DNA of 36,314 nt from Geminicoccaceae bacterium (GTDB taxonomy: Bacteria; Pseudomonadota; Alphaproteobacteria; Geminicoccales; Geminicoccaceae): contig JAILZQ010000010.1 in the NCBI GenBank assembly GCA_023512415.1, forward strand, positions 1 through 36,314. The letters run 5' to 3'. Below are positions 27,245 through 35,621 of the stretch, piece by piece; the first letter of the stretch is position 1, and each line of letters starts with the position of its first letter. The notes beneath the pieces were generated by a model. It was given only the letters and a program-made list of their open reading frames with translations, had not been told where the DNA came from and searched no databases. The translations under genes and the position numbers were made by a program.

Positions 27245-28141
27245 ATGGCGTTGCGCGAGCCCGAGTCGCACGTGCCCTTGCCGTCGGCGCGCGAGGAGGC
27301 GCTGCGCGAGCCACCGCGGCCCGACACCCCGCAGACCCGCTCGCCGAGCTACCGGCTCGCCTTCACCGACATCGACTTCCTGCTGCGCGAAGAGCTCCGC
27401 CCCGTCCGGCTGCAGCTCGAGCTCTTGAAGCCCGAGCTCGAGCTGCAGCGCCACGGGATCGAATCGACCATCGTCGTGTTCGGCAGCGCGCGGATCGTCG
27501 AGCCTGCCGAAGCGCGGCGTCGCCGACTCGAAGCCGAAGCGGAGGCCCGCGCCCGACCGGACGATGCGGCAGCCGCCCGTCGCCTTGCGATCGCCACCCG
27601 GCTCGAGCAGCTTTCGCGCCACTACGAGGAGGCCCGCCGGTTCGCCGCCCTTGTCTCGCGCGAAAGCCGCGACGGCGACCGGCATCGTTACGTCATCGTC
27701 ACGGGCGGCGGGCCGGGGATCATGGAGGCCGCCAATCGTGGTGCGTCGGAGGCCGGGGCGCCCACGATCGGCCACAACATCGTGTTGCCGCAGGAACAGG
27801 CCCCCAATGCTTGGGTGACGCCGGAGCTCTGCTTCCGCTTCCACTATTTCGCGCTCCGGAAGATGCATCTTTTGACCCGTGCCAGGGCACTGGTCGTGTT
27901 CCCCGGTGGCTACGGCACACTGGATGAGCTCTTCGAGACGCTTTGCCTCATCCAGACCAAGAAAGCGCGATCGATACCGGTGCTGCTCTTCGACGAGAAT
28001 TATTGGAGGAGCATCGTCGATTTCGAGGCGATGGTCGAGCAGGGCGTGATCGACGAGCACGACCTCGCGATCTTCCGCTTCGTGGAGACCGCGGAGCAGG
28101 CTTGGCAGGTGATCCGCGAGCACTACGCAGCGCGCGAATGA
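27245..28141 (+). CDS. LOG family protein (TIGR00730-type / lysine decarboxylase-like Rossmann fold)
   Basis: TIVVFGSARI, YVIVTGGGPGIMEAANRGASEAGAPTIGHNIVLP, CFRFHYFALRKMHLLTRARALVVFPGGYGTLDELFETLCLIQTKK (PGGYGTLDE signature). Confidence 0.93.
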   Translation: MALREPESHVPLPSAREEALREPPRPDTPQTRSPSYRLAFTDIDFLLREELRPVRLQLELLKPELELQRHGIESTIVVFGSARIVEPAEARRRRLEAEAEARARPDDAAAARRLAIATRLEQLSRHYEEARRFAALVSRESRDGDRHRYVIVTGGGPGIMEAANRGASEAGAPTIGHNIVLPQEQAPNAWVTPELCFRFHYFALRKMHLLTRARALVVFPGGYGTLDELFETLCLIQTKKARSIPVLLFDENYWRSIVDFEAMVEQGVIDEHDLAIFRFVETAEQAWQVIREHYAARE

Positions 28142-28180
28142 TCGGACAGAAATTCATCTGATGGTTGCTACACGGCGAGC

Positions 28181-28196
28181 CCGCTGCTAGCAGCGG
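28181..28196. repeat. Perfect 16-bp palindrome upstream of the degenerate MBL gene
   Basis: CCGCTGCTAGCAGCGG is its own reverse complement; its GCTGC/GCAGC half-sites match those upstream of the phasin gene. Confidence 0.7.
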
Positions 28197-28227
28197 CGCG
28201 CGTCGAAGTCGCCTCGCGGGAGACGGG

Positions 28228-29805
28228 ATGCCGATCCGCCTCACCTTCCACCGTGGAGCCTCGACGGCCACCGGAAGCTGCTTCCTCTTCGAGCACGACC
28301 GCGGCCGCTTCCTGGTCGATTGCGGGCTGTTCCGAGGAACCCGCACCCTCGCCGCGCTCAACCACCGCGATCCACCCTTCGCCGCCGCGAGCCTCGACTT
28401 CGTGCTGCTCACCAGCGCCCGACCGGATCGCGCCGGGCTATTGCCCGCGCTCCTGCGGGCCGGTCTGCGCGGCCCGATCATGGCCTGCGAGCCCACTGCA
28501 GAGCTGCTCGGCTTCGTCCTCCCCGACCTCGCCGATCGCCTCGCCGAAGAGGCCGCCGAGCGCAACGCCCGGGCCCGTCGCCGCGGCCTGCCCGAGACCC
28601 GGCCGATCTTCTCGCCGAACGATGCGGCCCGCTGCCTCGAGCGGCTCGAGGCTTGCGACGCCGGCCGATGGTTCGAGCCCGGGCCCGGCGTTCGAGCCCG
28701 CTTCTGGGCAGCTCCGGGCGCACACGCCGCGAGCGCGCTCGAGCTCCTCGTCGAGGACGGTAGCGGGCCGCCGCAACGGCTGTCGATCTCGGGCGAGATC
28801 GGGTCGCTCGACCCCCGGAACCCGGCCGGGCCTTCCGGGGTCGACCAGCTGATCGTCGAGTGTACCGGCTGCGGCCGGGAGTCCGGCGAGGCGAGCCGCG
28901 ACGAGCGCCGTGGGGAGCTCCTCCGCGAGATCGGCGAGGCGCTCGCCGCCGGTGGGCCGGTGCTGATCCCGGCCTTCGAGGCCGAGCAGGGTCGCGAGCT
29001 CCTCTCGGTGCTCCTCGATGCGATCGAGCGCGGCGAGCTCCCCGAGGTTCCGGTGATCGTCGACACGCCGCGCGCCGGTGCGGCGATCCGCACCTTCGCT
29101 CGCCAAGGGCCGGGTCTCGCCGCACCGATCGATCCGGCCCGTCTCTTCGCGAGCGCGCGGCTCGTTCTCGCCGAGAGCGGCGAGACGAGCGCCGTGCTCG
29201 AGGGCGCCGCCGGCCGAGCCGTCATCCTCGCCTCGAACGGGCTCGACGGCGGCGGGCGGCTCGGCCGGCATCTGCGCGAGCATCTCTGGCGACCGCAGGC
29301 CACCTTGCTGTTCATCGGCCATCAACCGCCCGGCGGGCTCGGCCAGGTCATCCTCTCGGGTGAGCGGCGGGTGCGGATCGCCGGAGAGGAGACCGCGGTC
29401 CGCGCCCGGATCCGCCGCACCGATGCGCTGGCCGGCCACGCCGACCGCCGCGCCTTGCTCGCCTGGATCCTGGAGCGCGGCCCGATCGCCGGCTCGATCT
29501 TCCTGGTCCGCGGCGAGGAGGCCGCCGGCGCCGCGCTGCGCGCTCACCTCGCGGCCGAGGGCGTCGACCCCTTGCGGATCGTCGTTCCCGAACTCGACCA
29601 GCGCTTCCTGCTCGTCCGGGGCGGCAGGGCCGAGCCCCTGCCCGGCCCGCGCCGCCTCGAGCCCCGCTTCGTCGGTGCCGCCGCCGACTGGCACAACGCC
29701 TATGCGCGGCTCCTGCTCGACATCGCCGAGGAGGTCCGGCAGCTGCCCGACGATCGCTCGCGCCTCGAGCTGCTCGGACGGCTGCGCCGGACGCTGCGCG
29801 CGTGA
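28228..29805 (+). CDS. Metallo-beta-lactamase/beta-CASP-fold protein with degenerate metal-binding motifs (probable pseudo-enzyme)
   Basis: beta-CASP layout: SARPDRAGLLPALLRAGLRGPIMACEPTAELL, VDQLIVECTGCGRE, LIPAFEAEQGRELLSVLLDAI, ILASNGLDGGGRLGRHL, LLFIGHQPPGGLGQVIL, LAGHADRRALLAWI, IFLVRGEEAAGAAL; HxHxDH replaced by SxRxDR. Confidence 0.85.
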   Translation: MPIRLTFHRGASTATGSCFLFEHDRGRFLVDCGLFRGTRTLAALNHRDPPFAAASLDFVLLTSARPDRAGLLPALLRAGLRGPIMACEPTAELLGFVLPDLADRLAEEAAERNARARRRGLPETRPIFSPNDAARCLERLEACDAGRWFEPGPGVRARFWAAPGAHAASALELLVEDGSGPPQRLSISGEIGSLDPRNPAGPSGVDQLIVECTGCGRESGEASRDERRGELLREIGEALAAGGPVLIPAFEAEQGRELLSVLLDAIERGELPEVPVIVDTPRAGAAIRTFARQGPGLAAPIDPARLFASARLVLAESGETSAVLEGAAGRAVILASNGLDGGGRLGRHLREHLWRPQATLLFIGHQPPGGLGQVILSGERRVRIAGEETAVRARIRRTDALAGHADRRALLAWILERGPIAGSIFLVRGEEAAGAALRAHLAAEGVDPLRIVVPELDQRFLLVRGGRAEPLPGPRRLEPRFVGAAADWHNAYARLLLDIAEEVRQLPDDRSRLELLGRLRRTLRA

Positions 29806-29902
29806 CATACCGGAAGGCTGCAACAGGATGTGGCTCTGTCGCGTTCGGGTGACACCCTTAACGCTGCACCCGCCAAGATCGCTCGTGGCCGTTTCCGCCT
29901 CT

Positions 29903-29941
29903 TGCCGGCCGGTCACCGTCCCGTCACGGTGCGCGCCGGCA
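29903..29941. repeat. Composite nested inverted repeat between the MBL-like gene and the downstream hypothetical
   Basis: Outer arms TGCCGGC (29903-29909) / GCCGGCA (29935-29941); inner arms CACCGT (29914-29919) / ACGGTG (29926-29931). Confidence 0.6.
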
Positions 29942-29978
29942 GGGAGGGCACCCGAGCGGCCGACGCTGGGTGATACGC

Positions 29979-30461
29979 ATGAGCGAGCAAGCTGGCGGTG
30001 AGTGGGCCACGGCCCGGTTGATCCGATCGGACGGGCTCGTCCGGATGGTACGGTGCTCGCTCGCCGCGGCCAACGACAATCGCCGCCGCGCCGAGCGCGG
30101 TGCGGTCTCGCTGGCCCGCGCGGTCGTGGCCACGGGCGGCGCCCCGGGCCGTCGGCCGCCCTTGCCGGCCACCGATCCGCCGGCACGGCGCCGCTGCGCC
30201 CCACCCGATCCCGCTTCGGGCCTCGCCACGACCTGGCTCGGCCAGAGCCTCGCCCTCTGGAGCACCGGCCTGGGTGCCGCCTGCCGCCTGCCGCCGATCG
30301 CCTCCGGTCTGGCCCTCTGGCGGGCCTGGAGCGAAGTGGGGCTCGCCGGGATGGCGACCTGCGCGAGCGTGGCGGCGAGCGGTGCCGAGCTCGCCGCCCT
30401 CACGATCGCCGGCATGTTGGGCGCGGCCGCACCGCGCCGCCGCTCGCCCGACCCCGGCTGA
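29979..30461 (+). CDS. Hypothetical protein with a hydrophobic/helical Ala-rich C-terminal half
   Basis: MSEQAGGEWATARLIRSDGLVRMVRCSLAAANDNRRR...TWLGQSLALWSTGLGAACRLPPIASGLALWRAWSEVGLAGMATCASVAASGAELAALTIAG; ORF fills the gap between flanking genes; family unknown. Confidence 0.55.
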   Translation: MSEQAGGEWATARLIRSDGLVRMVRCSLAAANDNRRRAERGAVSLARAVVATGGAPGRRPPLPATDPPARRRCAPPDPASGLATTWLGQSLALWSTGLGAACRLPPIASGLALWRAWSEVGLAGMATCASVAASGAELAALTIAGMLGAAAPRRRSPDPG

Positions 30462-30495
30462 GCGGGCACGTCGCGACCCGCTGCCCGGCGGCCGC

Positions 30496-32817
30496 TCAGG
30501 CGGCGGCCCGGCGCGCCCCCTGGGCCAACCGCCAGACCTTCTCCGGCAGGGCGGGCATGTCGACGTGGCGGACCCCGAGCGGAGACAGCGCGTCGACCAG
30601 CGCGTTGATCACCGCGGCACAGGAGCCGACCGAGCCCGCCTCGCCGCAACCCTTCACGCCCAACGGATTGTTCCGGCACCGGACCTCGACCGTCGAGAAG
30701 TCGAAGGACGGCAGATCGTCGGCCCGCGGCATGCAATAGTCCATGAAGGAGCCGGTCAGGAGCTGGCCCGAGCGGTCGTAGACCGTGTGCTCCAGCAGCG
30801 CCTGGCCGATGCCCTGGACCACCCCGCCGTGGACCTGCCCTTCGACCAGGAGCGGGTTCACCACGACCCCGAAATCGTCGACCACGGTGTAGCGGACGAT
30901 CCGGGTGACGCCGGTCTCGGGGTCGACCTCGACCTCGGCCACGTGGCAGCCGTTCGGGAAGGTCCAGGCATCGAGCTCGATCGAGGCGCTCGCATCGAGG
31001 CCCTCTTCGAGCCCGGGCGGCTTGCTCGCCATGACCCGCACCCGCTCGGCGAGCTCCAGGATGCCGATCGCCCGGTCCGTGCCGGCGACGCGGAAGGTGC
31101 CGCCTTCGAAGGTGATGTCGGCGACCGCCGTCTCGAACACGTGCGCGGCGGCGACCTTGCCCTTCTCGATCACCCGGTCCGAGGCCTCGAGGATCGCCAC
31201 CCCCTCGGCCGTCAAGGAACGCGAGCCGCCGGTCCCGCCGCCGTCGGCGATCGCGTCCGTGTCGCCCTGGACGATCCGCACCTTCTCGAACGGCACGCCC
31301 AGCCGCTCGACCAGGACTTGGGCATAGGCGGTCTCGTGACCCTGACCGTTGCTCTGCGTGCCGACCAGCACCTCGACCGCGCCGTCCGCGGTGAACCGCA
31401 CCGTGGCGTGCTCGACCGGGTTGCCCATGGTCGATTCGATGTAATAGCAGAGGCCGATCCCGCGCAGCTTGCCGCGTCGAGCCGCTTCGGCCCGGCGAGT
31501 CGGGAAGCCCTGCCAATCGGCGCGCGCGACCGCGGCGTTCATCACGCGCTCGAAGTCGCCCGAATCGTAGATTTCACCGGCCGCCGTCTTGAACGGCATC
31601 TGCTCGGGCCGGATGAAGTTCTTGCGGCGCAGCTCGAGCCGGTCGACGCCGAGTTCGGCCGCCGCGAGATCCATGAGCCGCTCGATGCAGTAGATCGATT
31701 CGGGCCGCCCGGCGCCGCGATAGGCGTCGACCGGAACGGTGTTGGTGAAGACCGCCTTCACCCCGTAGCTCAGGCACTTCACGTCGTAGACGCCGGGCAG
31801 GACCTTGAGCGCCGCTCCGGTCGGGATGAAGGGCGCGAAGAAGTAATAGTACGCGCCCATGTTGGCGACGACGTCCACCTTGAGCCCGAGGATCCGGTGG
31901 TCGGCATCGAAGGCGAGCTCGGCCACGGTCACGTGGTCGCGGCCCTGGCTGTCGGAAAGGAACGCTTCGCCGCGCTCGCTCGTCCACTTGACCGGCCGGC
32001 CGAGCTTCCGGGCGGCGAAGGCGCAGAGCGTGTACTCGCCGTAGAACATCGCCTTCATGCCGAAACCCCCGCCGACGTCGGGGGTCAGGACCCGCACTTT
32101 CTCCTTCGCCAGGCCCAGATTTTGGGCGAGCACGTCGCGGAACGCCCAGCCGCCCTGGGTGCAGGTGTGCACGGTGAGCTTGCCGGCCCCCGCGTCCCAT
32201 TCGGCGACCGCGGCGCGCGGCTCCATCGGGTTGCAGACGAGCCGGTTGTTGACGAGCTCGAGGCGCACCCGCCGGGCCGCCTTCGCGAACGCCGCGGCGA
32301 CCGCCCGCTCGTCGCCGAAATGCCAGTCGAAGGCGAGATTGCCGGGGCATTCCTCGTGCACCGGCGGGACCCGGGCGCCGAGCGCGGCGGCCGTGTCGAC
32401 GACCCCCTCGAGCGGCTCGTAGTCGACCTCGACGAGTTCGGCCGCATCGCGCGCCTGCGCCCGGGTCTCGGCCACGACGAAGGCGACCTTGTCGCCGACG
32501 TAGCGAACCTTGTCGCGGCAGAGGATCGGGTGCGCCGGCATCGGCGCCTTCGAGCCGTCGCGGTTGGTGATCGGCACGAAGCAGGGTATCGAGGCGCCGC
32601 CCACGTCCGCCGCCGTGAGCACGGCCAGCACACCGGGGGCGGCCATGGCCTTGCTCGTGTCGATCCGGCGGATCCGGGCGTGCGCGTGCGGGCTGCGGAC
32701 GACGAAGCCGTAGACTTGGCCGGGCAGGTTGACGTCGTCGGTGAACCGGCCGCGACCGGTGACGAGCCGCTGGTCCTCCACCCGTCGCACCGGCTGGCCG
32801 ATCCCGAACTTCGCCAT
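30496..32817 (-). CDS. Xanthine dehydrogenase family molybdopterin-binding subunit (form II CoxL-like)
   Basis: GQPVRRVEDQRLVTGRGRFTDDV, TPDVGGGFGMKAMFYGEY, PVDAYRGAGRPESIY (form II AYRGAGR motif), VGTQSNGQGHETAYAQ, NNPLGVKGCGEAGSVGS. Confidence 0.95.
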   Translation of the reverse strand: MAKFGIGQPVRRVEDQRLVTGRGRFTDDVNLPGQVYGFVVRSPHAHARIRRIDTSKAMAAPGVLAVLTAADVGGASIPCFVPITNRDGSKAPMPAHPILCRDKVRYVGDKVAFVVAETRAQARDAAELVEVDYEPLEGVVDTAAALGARVPPVHEECPGNLAFDWHFGDERAVAAAFAKAARRVRLELVNNRLVCNPMEPRAAVAEWDAGAGKLTVHTCTQGGWAFRDVLAQNLGLAKEKVRVLTPDVGGGFGMKAMFYGEYTLCAFAARKLGRPVKWTSERGEAFLSDSQGRDHVTVAELAFDADHRILGLKVDVVANMGAYYYFFAPFIPTGAALKVLPGVYDVKCLSYGVKAVFTNTVPVDAYRGAGRPESIYCIERLMDLAAAELGVDRLELRRKNFIRPEQMPFKTAAGEIYDSGDFERVMNAAVARADWQGFPTRRAEAARRGKLRGIGLCYYIESTMGNPVEHATVRFTADGAVEVLVGTQSNGQGHETAYAQVLVERLGVPFEKVRIVQGDTDAIADGGGTGGSRSLTAEGVAILEASDRVIEKGKVAAAHVFETAVADITFEGGTFRVAGTDRAIGILELAERVRVMASKPPGLEEGLDASASIELDAWTFPNGCHVAEVEVDPETGVTRIVRYTVVDDFGVVVNPLLVEGQVHGGVVQGIGQALLEHTVYDRSGQLLTGSFMDYCMPRADDLPSFDFSTVEVRCRNNPLGVKGCGEAGSVGSCAAVINALVDALSPLGVRHVDMPALPEKVWRLAQGARRAAA

Positions 32818-32889
32818 CGCTTCCTCCCTCGCGCCGGCCGGACGGCCGTCCCTGCCCGCTGCGCGATATAGAACCCGCTCGGTGCTCTC

Positions 32890-33333
32890 TCAACCGTCGC
32901 GACGGAAGAGCCGGTAAGCCCCGATCGCCGAGGCCAAAAGCGGCCCGCCTGCCTCCCCCTCGTGCAGGTGCATGACGAGGTGCGCGACGCTCTTGCCGAG
33001 ATGGTCGATCCGGGCGGTGGCGACGACCCGACCCGGCTCGGCCGGGCGGATGAAGTTGGCGGCCAAGGAGATGGTCGCGATCCGCGCGAGGGTTTCGCCG
33101 ACCGCGAGGGCGGCTGCGACCCCGCCCACCGTGTCGAGCAGGACGAGCGTGACCCCGCCGTGGGCCACGCCAAACTGGCTCAGATGGCGCTCCTCGAGGT
33201 CGAGCTCGACGGTGAGGCCGGCATCCTCGTCCCAACCGTAGCGGTAACCCACGAGGCTTTCGAACGGCCCGGTCAGCGGTCGCCCCGCGGTCGCGGCGAG
33301 GGCCGCCTCGAGCCGCTCGCGCGTGGGTCGCAT
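32890..33333 (-). CDS. PaaI-family hotdog thioesterase
   Basis: ATG at 33333; EERHLSQFGVAHGGVTLVLLDTVGGVAAALAVGETLARIATISLAANFIRPAEPGRVVATARIDHLGKSVAHLVMHLHE. Confidence 0.9.
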   Translation of the reverse strand: MRPTRERLEAALAATAGRPLTGPFESLVGYRYGWDEDAGLTVELDLEERHLSQFGVAHGGVTLVLLDTVGGVAAALAVGETLARIATISLAANFIRPAEPGRVVATARIDHLGKSVAHLVMHLHEGEAGGPLLASAIGAYRLFRRDG

Positions 33334-34322
33334 CAGAGCCAGCCCCGCTGCTTGAAGAACCAATAAGGCAGTACGGCCGACAGCACCATGAGGAGGAGCG
33401 CGAAGGGATAGCCGAGTGGCCACGACAATTCCGGCATGAACTCGAAATTCATGCCGTAGATGCTGGCGATCAAGGTCGGCGGCAGGAAGACCACCGCCAC
33501 GACCGAGAAGATCTTGATGATGTTGTTCTGCTCGATGTTGATGAGGCCGAGGGTGGCTTCCAAAAGAAAGCTGGTCTTCTGCGAAAGGAAGGTGGTGTGG
33601 TCGGAGAGCGACTGCACGTCGCGGACCAGCGCCTTGGCCCGGGCCCGCACCTCCTTGCGGTTGGAACCGAGGACCAACTGGCTCGTCGCCACGGCGAGCA
33701 GCACGCGCTGCAGGGTCAAGATGCTCTCGCGCAACTTGGCCGCGGTGTCGCCGTTCCGGCCGATCCGGTCGACCGTGCGCACGAGGTCGATCCGCTCGCC
33801 GGCCTTGGCCCGCCGCTTGGCCGCCGCGCCGAAAATCTCGGCCGAAAGCTCGTCGACGTCGAGGTCGGTTTTTTCGAGGATGTCGGCGAGCCGGGCGACG
33901 ATCTGGTCCATCAGCCAGAAGAAGGCCGCCTGCGCCGTGCCGAGCCCGCTACCCGCCCGCTCGAGCCGCGACTTCAGGGTGCGGAAGGGTTGCGGGTCCT
34001 CGTAGCGCAGGGTGACGAGCCGGTCGCCCTTCAAGACGAAGGTGATCTCGGTCGTGGCCGGCGGCGGCTCGTCGGCGTGGACCAGGAGCGTGGCGGTGAG
34101 GAACAGTGCCTCGCTCTCCTCGTAGACCCGGGCGGAGGCCTCGATCTCCTGCATCTCCTCCCGCGAGGGCATGGCGATCCCGAGCGCCCGCTCGACGAAG
34201 CGGACCTCTTCCGGGCTCGGGGAGCGAAGGTCGAACCAGATCACCTCGGCCGGCAGCTCGCCTTCGGGCGGCTGCTCGTGGACGAACATCTCGCGAGCGC
34301 ACCGCGTGAAGGTGGCGAGCAT
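33333..34322 (-). CDS. corA: CorA-family magnesium/cobalt transporter
   Basis: ATG at 34322; VWFDL-type N-terminal domain, LGLINIEQNNIIKIFSVVAVVFLPPTLIASIYGMNFEFMPELSWPLGYPFALLLMVLSAVLPYWFFKQRGWL with the YGMN motif and two TM helices. Confidence 0.95.
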   Translation of the reverse strand: MLATFTRCAREMFVHEQPPEGELPAEVIWFDLRSPSPEEVRFVERALGIAMPSREEMQEIEASARVYEESEALFLTATLLVHADEPPPATTEITFVLKGDRLVTLRYEDPQPFRTLKSRLERAGSGLGTAQAAFFWLMDQIVARLADILEKTDLDVDELSAEIFGAAAKRRAKAGERIDLVRTVDRIGRNGDTAAKLRESILTLQRVLLAVATSQLVLGSNRKEVRARAKALVRDVQSLSDHTTFLSQKTSFLLEATLGLINIEQNNIIKIFSVVAVVFLPPTLIASIYGMNFEFMPELSWPLGYPFALLLMVLSAVLPYWFFKQRGWL

Positions 34323-34554
34323 GCGGCCTCCTGTCCGATCGGGGAGCCCCGCCGGTGTAGCCGAGATCGAGGACGGACCCAAGCCGGGCGGGCGAGCCGC
34401 CGACCCTCGCCACTCAGGAGCTGGATCCGCGGCTGGATGATCTCCTCCGAAGCGACCGTTCGTACGACGTCGGCCTCCTCGTCGATTGCCCGGGAGGCGA
34501 GCCGTCGCTACGAGAAATCCGCAATGGATCGTCGAATGATCGGGATGTTCCCAA

Positions 34555-35621
34555 TTGATCGGCACGGATCCTTCCGGTGCACCCGACTTCGAAGACGAGC
34601 CGGGCTTCCGGGCGGTCGGCGATCGGTCGCCGCCGTCACGCGGTCGAGCGGATCACGCCGAGCCCTCGACGAGCCCGAGAGGCGTCGAGATCGACCCCGT
34701 CGACCACCGTCCGGGCCCGGGCGATCTCCCGCCCGAATCGAGCTTCCGCGCGCTCCTGGCCCATGCACCCGACGCGCTGCTCGTCGTCGACGGGCAGGGC
34801 ACGGTGCGCCTCGCCAACGAGGTGGCCGGGCGGCTCTGGGGAGAGCCCGCCTCGGTCCTGGTCGGCCGGCCGCTCGCGGGCCTGCTGGAGCCGGTGGAGC
34901 GGGCATGGGAGGAGCTCGCCGGAACGGTCGGCGCACCGGTCGAGATGCGGGCGCGACGCCGGTCGGCCGAGGCCGTCCCGGTCGAGGTCGCGCTCGGGCC
35001 GGTCGGCTTGCTCGGGCGACCGCTGCGGTTCGTCGCGGTCCGCGACGTGAGCGCGCGGCGCGCCCGCGAGGTGGCGATCGCGCGTTTGGCGCTGCGCGAC
35101 CCGCTGACCCGCCTGGCCAACCGGCTCGCTTTCGAGGATCGGCTGCGCCAGGCGATCGGCCGCGCCGAACGGTACGGCGGCCTCCTCGCGCTCCATCTGC
35201 TCGATCTCGACGGTTTCAAGGCGGTCAACGACCGGCACGGGCATCGTTTCGGCGATGCCGTGCTCGTGGCGTTCGCCGGGCGGCTGCGGCCGATCGTCCG
35301 CGCGAGCGACACGCTGGCAAGGCTCGGCGGCGACGAGTTCGCCCTCCTCCAGAGCGAACTCCGGGCGCTCGACGGTGCCGGGGCGGCCGCCCGGAGGCTG
35401 CTCGCGAGCCTCGCCGCCCCGCTCGAGGTCGGAGCGTTGCAGCTCACGATCGCCGCCAGCATCGGGACCGCGCTCTACCCCCTGCACGGCCGGACGCCCG
35501 AGGCACTCTTCGAGGCCGCCGATCGCGCGCTCTACGCCGCCAAGCGATCGGGGGGGGTGCCGTGCTCCTCGCCACGCCGGATCCGGCGGACGGTCCGGTG
35601 CGCGCCGCGGACGAGGGCTAG
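34555..35621 (+). CDS. PAS-GGDEF diguanylate cyclase; frame slip at the G8 tract (35550-35557), probable true stop at 35621
   Basis: PAS-like SSFRALLAHAPDALLVVDGQGTVRLANEVAGRLWG; GGDEF domain DPLTRLANRLAFEDRL, LLDLDGFKAVNDRHGHRFGDAVL, I-site RASD then LARLGGDEFALL, TIAASIGTALYP, EADRALYAAK-type end. As sequenced, frame 1 runs to 35841 antisense to asnB; the alternate frame gives GGAVLLATPDPADGPVRAADEG*. Confidence 0.85.

Noticed and set aside
30100-32871. 923-aa plus-strand ORF antisense to the CoxL-like gene
   Set aside because: Mirror frame of a strongly supported molybdopterin enzyme gene; no recognisable domain.
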